Part shown: piece after piece, positions 32,701 to 44,775 of the stretch
Numbering within the stretch: the first letter of the stretch is position 1
How the letters are laid out: every line of letters begins with the position of its first letter
Assembly (NCBI GenBank): GCA_025093985.1
Contig: JACAAK010000001.1
Span: 1-64,000 of the forward strand
From: Calvatia gigantea
Lineage: Eukaryota > Basidiomycota > Agaricomycetes > Agaricales > Lycoperdaceae
Length of the DNA: 64,000 nt
Direction of reading: 5' to 3'
Position numbers and translations under genes: made by a program
The notes under the pieces: generated by a model
What the model was told of the DNA's origin: nothing
The model's input: only the letters and a program-made list of their open reading frames with translations
Databases searched by the model: none

Positions 32701-35700
32701 CCTGCTTATTCGTATTACGGGGGTTGAAGGAGGTTCTCTGAGTGGTTGTTCGGAATCTTGCTGTGGTGTGGCTGACGTATCCGGGAAGGTGGAAGGGGCA
32801 GAAGATGGTCCTCGCAAGGTGCTCATAACTCTTCATGACGGTTTGGGCAGTAATACACTCTATCAACTGTCTGGAACGTTTGACCCTGTGGCCCAAACTA
32901 TTACGGGAACATATGAAGTTGAAGGAGAAGAAGATGAAGAAGAGGAGGAAGAGGGAGAGGGAGGGGAAGGAGAAGAAGAAGGAGATGCGGGAGGTGATGA
33001 TACAGGAAATGGGGAAGTGGGTGAAAGCGATTCCGAAGGAGGTGAAGGCGAAAATTCGGGCGAAGAAGTACAGCAAGGCGGGGAGGGTCCTGATGAAGCA
33101 GAGGAAAATGAAGTAGAGGCTGAAGAAGACCAAAATCAGAGCGAAGCGCTACCAGATGAAGGTGGCGATGACAACACCGAAGAAGATGAAGATAACCAGG
33201 AGTATTTCACCTTCGCACTCACGAGAACACCGGCAGAGTATTATCGATGCCGTTATTCCACGGAAGAGTTCCAGCAGAACGCCTTAAAAGCTCGTTGGTC
33301 TTTCGCGTGCAAAGCCGCATTATACCACGTTCAGACAAAGCTGTGATCCACACTGTCACTTTTATGGATCATTTACTCATTCAGGTATTCTAGTGGCCGT
33401 GGTCGCTTTCAAGCTCGTCGTGACACTTGATTTGACCAGAAGAGAGAACAATCAAAAAGTCATGGCTGTTAAAATACAGATGCAGCAAATGATGTGCACG
33501 CTTTTCCAGTATGTCACGTCCGTTCTTTTTTTACTTTCGTGTTAACTCGCGTTCAGGTTACGTCGTATTAAGGATCCAGATGAAGCTGGCCCAGATGGCA
33601 CGATTCTCAAAGACCGCCTACAGCCCCTGATGGAGCGAATAGCATTGGATATCAAGGAGTGTGGTTCAGCTTGCGACGTGTACCTAAAGAAGAGCTTCAT
33701 CGGTGGGTAAAACTCCCTATCCCTTCTAATCGCAACTCATGATCGAATAGCCAAAACACTGAAGTCCAAAATCTACGAGGGCCGTCTTGCCGACTACGCG
33801 GCAAGATTTATGGAATACCGAGACGAGCTCGACAAGGCTCTGACTGTTCATATCGCCCTGGGAGTCGACGCCGCCAATGAGAAGTTGGATAGTCAATCAT
33901 CCCAACTCCAGTCCATCGAAACGAAACTGGACCTGTTGCAGAAGGTGTTCCGGAAACTCGACACTCCACGCGAAAGGGAGGTTCTCGATTTTATTAGCAA
34001 AATGGTGGCTCGAAAGCCGTCGTCGAGCGTGACGATCTCGTCCAAAATCTCGTCAAGAAATCCGGAGAAACGATGGCGAACCTAGCGGACAAAAGTCTCA
34101 CTAGCAAAAGCGACACCGACTCAGTTAAGGAAAAACTGAGAAAGGAATTGGCAGAAGACCTCGATGTGATATTGAAGCGCAATTTCTTGCTCTTCGACCG
34201 TAAGCTGGAAATTCAAAGTCGGAATATTACGGAGGCACTTGAGAAGCAGGGCCAGTATATTGTCACTGTCCTTTCTTCAGGAACGCATGACAAAATCAAG
34301 GATATGGTGAGTCCATCAATAAAAAATAAGGCCAATTGATTGAATGGTCTTTCCAGGACCTGCAAAACGTATGGAGAGAGATGGTGAGTTCTATCTGCAA
34401 CGAAACAAGCGGCGTTGACCCCGGCATCATATCTTAGGGGTGGAAAGGCAGCGTGAAAGCTCGTCATTTCGTCCTGGCACTTCGCGATTACTTCACCGAT
34501 CAATTTACGGTCGATATACCACTCCCGGGAACTGGTGAAACTTTCGCCATTAGAGCACCACCACCACGGCCCGCTCCAGAAACCGCGGACAGTTCGGATA
34601 CCTTGATCGTTTCAAGCTTGCCCGGGTTGGTTGACGACCAATGGGCGTTACAATACATCAATGTTGCTCACCTTCAATCCATTCTAGAGGCGATCGACGA
34701 CGATGGAACTGGATTTGTTAGTATTAAGGAGGCGAATACGTTTGCAATTGAGCGTCCGAAAGGCTGGAGGTAAGCATCCAGTCTCAAAGATACGCGCATT
34801 CATGCTCATCCTGATCCCAGTCTACTGCATTGGATCGCTTTTTGGGCGAAGGGTATGCGGTCATCCTCTCTGACATCTTTGGCATTTCTGAACATGGTGC
34901 ACCTCAAATAGGCTGGGAGATGAGTCTTGCAGACTACGAGAACAAGATCTTCCTCATCCTACAAGAAATGGACCGGCTCCATAAAGAAGTCCTCGAGGGG
35001 AACCGTTACTACGTGGACACCTATCTCCGTCACTATGCCATCACCGGCACCGAGCTTGTTCTACGATCAACGAAAACGGCGAAGGAATATAATCAAGTTT
35101 GTCCCGAGCTAGTTTCACTTACCGAGGCCTTCACGGGTGCAGAAGAGGAGAGGCTCAGGAAGAATTTGGAGAATATTTGTTACGATATGGACAGCGCCGG
35201 CACGGTCACGCTTATCACTGGTCCTGGTAGACATTAGCGTGTGCGTTTATCGTTGATCTTTTCACCGGTTTTGCTAATGTCATCGATTTAGTACCTATTC
35301 CCCCTCCTCTATCTGACGCTCCGCCGTCACCTTGAATTTGCATGGTCATTTCTGAAGGATCGGATGGTAGAGCGGAAGAACGTGATTGATTTGCGTTTGC
35401 GGGCTTGGAATGAGAGTGATGAGCTGGCGCCTAATACGAGCCTTAGCACCGAGGAGGATGACGCTCTCAACAAGCTCGACGATTCCATATCCCCAACATT
35501 CTCCGGCCTTTGCAAGGCGTTAGTTGAGTACCTCAACCATAGAGAGGCTTACCTCTTGTGAGTGCAATCCCGTCACGTGGCATACGCCCAACTGATACGT
35601 TGCAGTAAATACAGCTGTGATAATTGCGAGCGCACGATCCTCTACCCAGGATATGCTTGTTTGCAATGCATAACCACGGATCATTCAAATATGATCAATC

Positions 35701-36331
35701 TTTGCCCAGATTGCCTCGATGAATCCTCCGCAAATAACGGCTTCAGACACGATAAAACCCACTCAATGCTTAAAACTTTTGTTAACATCCACGACTATCG
35801 TAGTGCCTTCCTGATCAGGGACGCTAGAGCCCTTGTCGAAAGAATCAAAGACACCCTTCGTGACATTGAGGGTGGCCGTCAGGCCTCACAACCGCCGGAC
35901 TCCAAATTAAAGGGCAGAATCAACAAACCTAGATGCGCTTGTTGTAATCAGCCTATCTCACTACCATGCTATGTTTGCGCCGTCTGCGGTACGTGATACT
36001 TGGGCTTTTTCGACCCCGGGTTGGCACTGATATCATCTCAGCACGAGATACATTCATCTGCGCAGATTGCGATAGCAAGAGCATGGCGGTACTCCCCAAT
36101 GGCCCTGGTCCCCATCATGAGCTTTCGCACATCACAGTCCGTCTGTATGATACCAACGAAGAAAAGTTCGAAAAAGATGCTACAGATGTTACGCTCAAGC
36201 GACTCGAAGGCTTAGAAAAGGTCTTGCATGATCGTATGGCTGCACTCGATGAGCGGCTGAATAAGCTCGAGGGCAAATTGGAAGAACGCTTGAGTTCGTT
36301 CGAGGCTTTATTGAGGAAGTTGGTTGGGTAG
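29703..36331 (+). pseudogene. EF-hand/ZZ zinc-finger protein, paralogue 2, interrupted by an insertion
   Basis: Exons 29703-29814, 29871-30083, 30148-30262, 30317-30462, 30513-31063, 31124-31150, 31201-31547, 31603-31634, 31693-32021, 32073-32229, 32284-32345, 32402-33343, then, after the insertion, 35337-35557, 35606-35988, 36042-36331. Skipping 33344-35336, the frame is exact (3,927 nt, 1,308 residues). The domain order is as in paralogue 1: EF-hand loop DDDGTGFISIKE, acidic tract at about 32925-33200, ZZ finger CDNCERTILY..YACLQC..CPDCLDES, coiled coil. Exon lengths 213, 115, 146, 27, 32, 329, 157 and 62 are identical to paralogue 1. As assembled, translation stops at TGA 33344-33346, giving 1,011 residues without the ZZ finger. 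It starts 405 bp after paralogue 1 ends. Confidence 0.82.
33344..35336 (+). repeat. Near-identical insertion copied from paralogue 1
   Basis: Positions 33348-35336 copy 24784-26772; TGAT at 33344-33347 is filler not found at the source. The left flank ends KAALYHVQTKL and the right flank resumes FAWSFLKDRMVER, which together match the LWSWSYFKAWNADR region of paralogue 1. This shows that the copy sits inside exon 12 of paralogue 2. A one-base deletion near 33996 and an altered exon 9 end (TAG near 35235) mean the insert itself cannot encode the source segment. No terminal repeats or clear target duplication are seen. Confidence 0.88.
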
Positions 36332-37512
36332 GGTCCTGGCATCCATAGTAAGCTTACCTAACAATTACAACAATACGCGGTGATACATTTTTTGTTGCCT
36401 ATCGGGTTGTACACGAAGTGATTGATTTTCCACTCTACGAGAGCGACTCACACTCCTTCAAGGTCTCTTGGTATCTTTCCATCGTCCATACATGTTACAA
36501 AAGGAGTAATGGTTATACGTTGTGTGCGCGAATTGTAGGTAGGTTGTTGAAGCCGAGATCCGCCAGCCCGACATCTGTCAGATCACGAGAAATCAACACC
36601 ATCGGTGGGGCACATATCTGACCTGCGGGGATCTGGCAGGCGTGATCACCCCCATACGCACCCCATTAACTGTCCCCTACCACAATTCCTTCTCAGCGCT
36701 TCTGCAGTCTTCCCCAAACACCTCGAATCTATAGTATAGCTTTGCGTTTGATAGAAAGCGTTTTCCGGATATCCAGATTCGTTTTTATCTCGATTAACCA
36801 TCTGCTTTGCTATTGGCTAAATTTCTCCAATGCACAAAGTTAGTAGAAGTGCCACTTTCCCTAAATTAATAATTTCCGTGACTCTCCTATAAAGGATAAC
36901 CGGCGTCTGTTCCACATGGGGAGGTAACCCGGGACGGCCAGCCCACCCTTTCAATAATTTGTAACAATGTCTCGAAAAGGCAAAAGCTTCCAAACACACC
37001 CCGCCAATAAGCACCAAGACGCGCCACTCTTCCTGGATTCGACTTCTCAAATCTTTCCACCTTATACTTCCTGATTCTACGTTCGTTACGAGCCTTGTCG
37101 CAATAAGCTGGCTGTCCTGGGTTTGCATTCAATTATTGGATCGTCAATCACTTCAAAGAGGGCGTAACCCATCGTCAAGGTGATCAATGGCAGCGCACCT
37201 GCAAAAGGTATGTCCGTGCATCTCCCAATCGGTAGATTGCCCTTCATCGATGATCCATTTGACTCACCACAAAGTAAAGTTCCATATTACTGTGTCCACA
37301 TCGTCTATAAGTACAGCATTCACAATCGTAACGCTGGTTCTGGGGGGGAGGGCAGCCCTTGATTTATGGATTGTAGCTAGTGTACAGCCGTAGATATTGG
37401 TACATTTGGAAAGTCCTGGGAGTTAACAGGTGTAAGTTTGCACTGAAATTATCATATCGTATGACCTAGGTACGGAGGGAGGCGCCGACAGGCGCAATAT
37501 GAACCATCGAGA
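36332..37512. other. Intergenic region between convergent genes
   Basis: Lies between the 3' ends of paralogue 2 (plus) and the Zn2Cys6 gene (minus). Only short overlapping frames; I see nothing supportable. Confidence 0.4.
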
Positions 37513-40500
37513 TTAATAACTGTTCGTTCGGATGGTCTGAGGCACATAACTCGCAGGTAGGGGGGGAGCAACGCCGCGTGTATGGCAAGCATTGATTAAT
37601 TCCACACGTAAGCTTTCTGTTTGAGACTGATTCTCTAAAGCAAATGCGGGGGTTAGGCAAACAGGTGGACCAGGTGAATTGGAGGGGGGGGCCTACCGGG
37701 GCAGGTCCACAAGGCGTTAAGTGTATCAACAATGAAGAGTAAATCCTTAGCTAGCTCCAACAGGCCAACCATTGACTGTTCAAAAGGCCATAGTAAGACG
37801 GCACTTAACGAACCCTTCCTTCAGTGGGGGGTGAGGGCGGACGAACGGAGGTAGAGACTTACACGTGTAATTGGTTAACAAACCATGGAACGATAAATGG
37901 TTGTCGAATGAGCTCCTCATTTTCGGTGTTGCCAAGGTGATGGATAATGCTCTTGACTCTTTGGATGACGCCTTGCTGGGATCGAACTAGAGAGGGTCAG
38001 TGGCAGACTTGACCCAAGCGTGGAATAACGTACCCCATCCCTCTACATGTTTTGTACTGAATAGTATACCAGGTCTGCCAGAACGCGGTAGACCAACGAC
38101 ACTACGAGGGAGTCGGTTGTGATGGAATAGACTGGAGACTGGACCTACACACCTAACACGGACTTCGTGGGCAACCAATAGGCGAATGCTGGTAGAAGCG
38201 TTAGTCATCTGTTCGATAAAGGCCAGTGAATCAAAGGTACTTAAAAAGGTATTCCCGTGTAAGGTACATAATAGTGGTGTCAAGGTTACAACGGTGGACA
38301 TTGAGGGCATCCTCGATTATTTGTGCTTCACGCACGGATTCTGTAAAAGCTTCGATCTTATCGTCCACCTTGATGTGATTCTCTTTGACAGAGACACAAA
38401 AGTTCCAAAGCAACATGCTTCGACAATAGAGGGCCCATACTGACTCCTTGACTAGCAGAGGGTCATTCGGATGCTTCTCTCCAGGGAGCTGATCAACAGC
38501 CTCGCCAGGAAAAAGTAACACAAACTGAATTTGATCATTCAGGTCAGACATGGGTGCTGTGGCAGGAGAGAGTGGACCTACGTTGCCTGGGTTATTAAGG
38601 TAGAAATTCGGGACATCCCGTCCGAGTGCCATGCATTGCGCATTGTGCTCTGAGACGATGCCGAGCGCAGCCCAACAAAGGCGACGAATTTCTTCGTCGT
38701 GAACTTGTGCGGATGTCCACTTGGAGTGCCAGGGGAGATGGTAGACCCGACTTGAGTAATCTTTGGATGCATCGTTCGCCTCGTGAGGTAAGCATTTGCA
38801 GACCTTCCCGGTTAGTGGCGGGCCATCCTCGAGGAAGACAACAGGCACTGAACCGGGCACAAAGGTCGAAGCAGTTGGGTTGTGCGCATCGTTTGTAGTG
38901 AGCGCGAGACTGGCTATCACCTCGTCTAAAGCATGGAGCGTGGCGGATGCACGGGTATAACTATGCTCTGTATACGCCGAAGATTCGAAGACTGCAAGAA
39001 GCTGGGTAAAATGGTTGAGAGGGCAAGTGTGAATGGTATCGAGAATAAAACTTACAAATTGTGCTTTCGCTAGGTCGGCATTGAGTAAACCGGCCTGACG
39101 CGCTTCATCGAGCGCACCCTGGGCTTGAATCTTTATTTTCACTGCCTCCGCCATTCCGGGTGTACCTTCTTCAGCGTTACTTGATCTGAGTAGCTGAGCA
39201 AGAGCAAGGGCGGCGAGGATGAAGGCAGGGTGGACCTTGACACGCTCAGCGTCATCGCTTAGGCTCGCAGCTAAGAAACCGATATTAACGAAGGATAATT
39301 GGTGGGTTGTGTTATGTCTTCTAAGGGGTCATGAGTCAGCCTGCAATGGTGGCAGAGGAGCCTGCACATACATGAAGTTGATCTGGCTGACGATGTCTTG
39401 AGGACTTTTTTGAAGTAAGTCAGCCGAGGTAACCATTGGAAAGGAAGGAAGATTGCTGACCTGTAAGCCTCGATAATTCGATCCCACCATTCCCTTTGTC
39501 TCGCTTCAGCGGTCGGTGATGTCGGAAGCATAAACATGGGATGAGGCTCATCCGGTAAGGAATTCAAGTCAATAGTACGTGGAAATGCCGTGCTTGCGAA
39601 GGGGACCTGTTCGTACTCGTAGACAGGAGGGTGCCGGCGATATGTCGGGGATTCTTCCTGTTACTCCCACAAGAGTGAGCATTGTTATTGGTGAAGAGGG
39701 TAACGTCGTATCTTTACCTTCACAAAATGGTCCGAGCTCGAAGAAGAGCGGTGCAAACTCGGAGATGTTGGTAGGGGAGAAGTCTGGATGTGAAGATCAA
39801 CAGGCCGGTCTGGATGACGGGAGGGCGATTCGTGCTTTGGGTCCGTCATATTTCCTTTGATTCTGTGTGTTTGGGTCTCTGGAATGTCAATTGTGGGATC
39901 GGGAACGGTTCTTCGACGCTTCGGATGAGGGGGTAGTGGATCATCTGGTGCCCTCTTTTTACATCTCCTTTGACGCGTACCGGGACGCTTATCTGGTCCC
40001 CTTCGTTTGGGCATTGCATCATATTCGCACTCGTTGTTTCTTCGGAGACAATTGTTGCATTCGGGTCTAGTTGAATCGCATCGTATTTTGCGTGCGCGGC
40101 TGAGAAGAACAAACAGGGTGAAGGAAGCCCAAAACCCGTCAGTATACCGATAAAAGGTTTAATGAAAAAAACTAATGAAGGACGGACATACCAGAGGCGA
40201 CAGGCTATGACAACAGGCGTTATCCCCTTTCGAGACTCTCGTGAAGTGGTGGCTGGGTTTGACATCGAAGACTCCGTGTCCGTTCGCTCGGCAGTGACCA
40301 CGGGACTGGGCCTGTGATCAGCGTCCATGCTCGCGCTGGTCGATGGTGCAGGGAGTTGCTGGTAGTAGACAGGATCATGAGAAGGTCCACCAGACGACGG
40401 TTGCTCGGGCGGTGGTGGGATAAACCTGAAGTTCACTGCGCCTGTAGCATGAGTGGTGGCAGGAATACGCGAAGAAACGGATGGATATTGAGTAGGGAAG

Positions 40501-40936
40501 TTGTGCCCTAAGTGGTAACGACGTGAATGGTTGTAATGCGAGAACGTGACTTGTTGAGCGCTTGGGTTCGGAGGCTCTAGTCTGGTATCAAGGATCGGTA
40601 TCTGTTGCTGGTGATTCTTGTTTGGACCTTGAGCGAAGTCAAATTGGGGCGCGAGAATTTCCGTGGCAGGAGAGACGTCAACTTGGGGATTGTGTTGATA
40701 CCGGACTTTATTGAAAAAGAAAAGAAGTTAAAGGGAGAAGGCGGAAACAGATACGATAGCAACAACGTACAAGACCCACCACCACCCTGCAATGAAGGCA
40801 TCTGCGGCATTGGAGGGAAGCCTCCAACCGGGGAATGCATACCGGATCCGTCCTCACTAGACGAGGGAATTTCTTCTGGGGCCATTACGAGGCGGAAAGG
40901 AGAGTAGATGTCGTCAGGTTCTCCAGTCGAGGCCAT
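37513..40936 (-). CDS. Zn(II)2Cys6 fungal-type transcription factor
   Basis: Twelve exons: 40771-40936, 40192-40681, 39718-40099, 39461-39657, 39372-39404, 39056-39320, 38241-39001, 38153-38188, 38034-38101, 37865-37986, 37697-37775, 37513-37634; 906 residues. The binuclear zinc cluster spans the second intron: Cys216, 219, 226, 233, 236 and 243 (CRLCRARKIRCDSTRPEC, NNCLRRNNEC), followed by a basic linker (PKRRGPDKRPGTRQRRCKKR). The fungal-specific regulatory domain follows (REWWDRIIEAY, LSFVNIGFLAASLSDD, RRLCWAALG, GWVRSQQGVIQRVKSIIHHL, RQPFIVPWFVNQLH). Ser/Pro-rich segments flank the zinc cluster. It is a nuclear DNA-binding regulator, targets unknown. Exons 8 and 10 and the 5' end of exon 11 are less certain. 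Confidence 0.85.
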
Positions 40937-43900
40937 GGTGGCAGGATTAAGACTGGCGGTGGAGGTAGGGTTGGCAAGGGGGGGGCAAATGTGGAGAAGC
41001 GGAAGCTGCAGACACACACGAGTCTGGGGACAGGAAGGGTTGGGCTGACCAAACTGTGTAGTCTTAGGGTGGGTGTCCCCGGTGAATTGCGACTGCAGTC
41101 AGCAGTGAGAAGAAACCTCTGTCCTTGGTCAGAATATTAGTTGGAGTGATCGATTGTTTCTCCGTGGTCGGCCAGGGCCCTGGATGGTTGCACCCTGTCC
41201 ACTTCTGAAAGCAAAAATTGTCTTCGCTTAATAGCAAGACACTGCCTGTTGGAATGAGCGTTAAGTCACTGAAAGCGGCCTATCTGCCCCACAGCATGCC
41301 TGGCGGATACAGTGCTCAGCTAAGCTCTGGCATTCTGACGACCCATGCGTACGGCAAAACTCCGGAGTGACCGTGAGGATGTAACAAAAACATGCACGCA
41401 AACATAAACTAGTTCTAAATCTAACTGCATCAGGTCCTCTCCACGTGTCTTTAGCTTTCCACACCGAGATCCCTCCTCCCACGCTCTGTCGATCTCTGCT
41501 CCTCGTCATTCGCTTTTATTCACGGTGTTCAAATGCCAATTTACCATCTAATTGCACCTCTGCTTCCCTCGCACGCGCAATCGCAGGCCACCGAAAGTCA
41601 TCCTCCCACAAATGTGCGGAGTAAAAAAAATGGACCCTACTCGTTGCCACGGATTTTGCTTTCCACTCAGCTGGAACCCGGAATCCTCTTCAGGTTGTCA
41701 GGCACCGTATTGAACCTCCCGTCCCCCAAGCACCCCGAATGAGAATCCTATTTAGCTCTCTGACAAATCAACATCGCCGTTCCCGATCATCCGTCACTTT
41801 GGAAGGTTTTCCCAATCGCCCCCCCACACATGCTATTTCGGTCCTGCAATTCGGTCATCAGCCAAGAACGTTGCCCAGCCAAAGCAGAACTCAGTGGCTA
41901 AAGTGAACAGCCCTTCTTCTTTTACGTAGCTTTCATCGTATCTTGTGATGTCTACCAAGCGCCTCCTTCGTGGGTTTTTCCCACCGGGGGCCCTGAGTCC
42001 GCTCACACCACAATTTGTAGACAATGGAAATTGCATCGTCGTTTAGAAACAATTTGGGGCGTCGATGAGGACTTTGCGGGTTATGTTGGTAGTTTCTTGG
42101 GCCGTATTACCGCAGGGATAAAGGATTTCATTAGACCACACTTGTCTAATTCGCGTTCCCGAACTCCCGAACGTGAAACAGCGCTCATCACTCTTTCAGG
42201 ATTCCAGATACATAACTTTTCCTACAAATCAATAAACTACGTCAACATGTCGTACTTTATGAAAGACATTGTCACACCTGCAATGAACCTACTGGACGAT
42301 AAAGGGCGAAGAAAGGGCCAGAATCTATTGCATCTGACTACGCGCTATGAGTGTAACGTGCTGCGCATGAGAGCACCACCGTCGAAAGAAGGCGACTCCG
42401 GGTGACTGATCATGATGATGGCCACCCATTCAACAACTCCTGCGACTATTTGATCCTGTCACTTTATACCTGCTTTGAATTGGACACGTGGATTCTAGGG
42501 AATGGGTAGAGATACAAATTCGGCAACCCCCTCCGTGGACTTTGAAAAGGGTTATCACCGCTGGAACTTGGGAAACTGAGAGGCGCATTTGTTTTTAGAT
42601 TTTGGGGGATGGAACGCCGATCTCTTCCCCATGTGTTCTCTCCAGCTGGTCCCACCTTATCGCTGCTCAGAAAGATTGGAGCTTGGGTCAATGGGACACA
42701 ACCCCATGGACCCTGAGATGGAACTGGACATACAGAGGGAGGAGCGAGATCTTCATTACTCAGACGTTCAGGTGACAGAATCTATTGGAATTCCATATGA
42801 ATACCGTCATTGCGAATGGTAATGGGGGTTCGCGTTTTCTGCGCTTCTGGCTCTCCTTAGGGACTTGCCAGTGGAGTAGACTTCTTATCTTCGTACACAC
42901 GCGAAGAACCAACATCACTCAGCTCTTTTTTTAGATTGCGCTCCGCCCTATTCCAGATAAATCAATTTTAGGTCATGATATCGAACTTGTGAGTCAGCGT
43001 GGAATTTATCGATTCTCAAGGTCATAGGGGACTCAAGTCAACACATCTCTTCCTTCAAAATTATCTTTGACGGTGAGGAGAGACAACTTGTTTGGCAGGA
43101 TTCTCGTGTGCATTGCCATCGTAATTAATGGGCGCTCCTATTGTACGAAATGGTGAGGAGGCTCTTTCCGAGGTCAATACATACTACATATGGGCGAATT
43201 TTAATTTGCTGCTTTTGGTATACAAACCCCTTCCCCGGTGAGGAACCCATCCTTGTTCACCTGAGATCTTCGAAAATAGGTGGAAAGTCAGGGAGCCCTG
43301 CACCCCCGCAATAAGGTCGCTAGGTGACTCCACAGAGGCCACAAAATTCTGGTTACAAATTGCCCAAGAAGTGGCACCCCATCTTCTTTGGGCAATGGGC
43401 ACAGTATCCTGTATCTCGGGTTCGACGCTTGCTATCGCTTTGAACTTCCGCGTTGAGATAAATGCCCATTGAGATTTCAGTGTGGTGAGAACGTGTTTCT
43501 AGTGCCACTATGTTGAGGTAAGCCCCAGAACAAAGGAAAGTATTAACGATCGTCACGGAATGGCATTCATGGGAATTCTTCGTGACCCTAGTAGAAGTCA
43601 GCAATTGCGGCATGGGCAAGCCACACGGCCAGAGCCACATTGCCCGTCGCCACCTCCGTGCCGACCTAGAGAGTCCTACGAAGCTGAAGGTTTCAGAGGT
43701 CCTGGTTCTTGGGTTTCATGAATGTCGACAATATGATGATAAGAGATGAAAGCTACTAAACCTGTATGGTCTAGCTCTTCATGGATAATTTACTCGCCGC
43801 TCCTTCATTCCACCTCCCGCAATGTTCGGATTCCTACTGGAGTGTAATCTCACAACGGGCAGGTGGGCCGGCCCTTCCCAACGCCACGGCGAGGTTTCAA

Positions 43901-44086
43901 AGCCAGTTGTGGTATGGATCTACTCCGCAGGATCACAAATGCGGTTACTTGGTGAGCACATGAGGACCCAAAGAGACCCGTTATAGCAACTGCGCTGAAG
44001 CACTGGTTAGGGGGTGGAAATGTGCTTTGTACGCTCCTGGGGGATATCCGCGGGGTGGAGATGGGAATGAAATATCCTACAGACAA
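40937..44086. other. Long intergenic region, one unrecognised ORF
   Basis: Contains the upstream region of the Zn2Cys6 gene and about 2.5 kb beyond. The most protein-like frame is 42031-42405 (plus; WGVDEDFAGYVGSFLGRI, KSINYVNMSYFMKDIV), 124 codons. I do not recognise it and found no supporting exons. The rest holds nothing I can support. Confidence 0.35.
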
Positions 44087-44172
44087 GGACCCCTAGCTCA
44101 GTGGTAGAGCGTGAGATTCCAGTTATTGTAGCTGTTTCCTCAAGGTCATCCGTTCAATCCGGGTGGGGTTCA
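44087..44172 (+). tRNA. tRNA-Trp (CCA) with a short intron
   Basis: Acceptor stem GGACCCC (44087-44093) pairs with GGGGTTC (44165-44171), with discriminator A at 44172. The D arm is GCTC/GAGC inside TAGCTCAGTGGTAGAG (box A). The anticodon loop TTCCAG gives CCA at 44119-44121. The T arm is ATCCG/CGGGT with loop TTCAATC (box B). About 14 nt (44123-44136) after position 37 are the intron; the spliced length is 72. One anticodon-stem pair (A31-C39) is mismatched in this placement, so the intron borders may shift by a base. Confidence 0.85.
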
Positions 44173-44177
44173 TTTTT
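44173..44177 (+). terminator. RNA polymerase III terminator
   Basis: Five Ts directly after the tRNA-Trp discriminator base. Confidence 0.75.
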
Positions 44178-44775
44178 CCTGTCCAACCCCAGCCAGCATT
44201 GGGGAGATCCTCCCCAAAAATATGGCTTCAAATCAGGTGGTACAAAACATGATTTTCTTGGCGACGTGCACAGTCCGTGATTACGGCGATGACGTTGAGA
44301 TGTGGATGAGAAACGGGCTTTGAACGGGGGATTGGAACAATCATGAACGTTGTTGGTTCTATGGCTAACTGGTGGCGGGTAGTTGGTATCAGTTAACCAA
44401 ATGTAAGTGGTATTCATCGGAAATGGCGAATCTGGGGTAGGGGTCCCTACTGAAGACTCCTATTTCCGCGCCCGAGTATTCGGTGACCCCTGTTATAACC
44501 ATCGTTAGCGACGACGCAAAACTTGGTGCGTAACGCCAGTCATCACCGAAGCCACCGATCCTTTGACGCTACCAGTTGTCCTTACCGTTGATACGGTTGA
44601 TACTCGATAGGCGACGATTGGTTACGTCTCATTCGGTTTCAATAAGCAATTGAATTTGTTGCCAAGACGGCAATAATTGCTCCTAAGTTCGGCAGGCAAG
44701 TGAGATTGTTCAGACTCGAAATAAAAATAACCAGGTGCGATGTTCAATAATACTTAGTACAAGTAGCGGGTAAGT

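Noticed and set aside
33348..35336. Interpretation of the 2-kb duplication as a transposon
   Set aside because: No terminal repeats, no target-site duplication and the sequence is entirely exon/intron material of paralogue 1.
33345..36331. A third, independent ZZ/EF-hand gene
   Set aside because: Its first 2 kb are a copy of paralogue 1 without a start, and its last kilobase completes paralogue 2 in frame; it is paralogue 2 plus an insertion.
38989..39055. Open frame across intron 6 of the Zn2Cys6 gene
   Set aside because: GTAAGT and CCCAG borders and the total frame support splicing; retaining it would insert an unrelated 18 residues.
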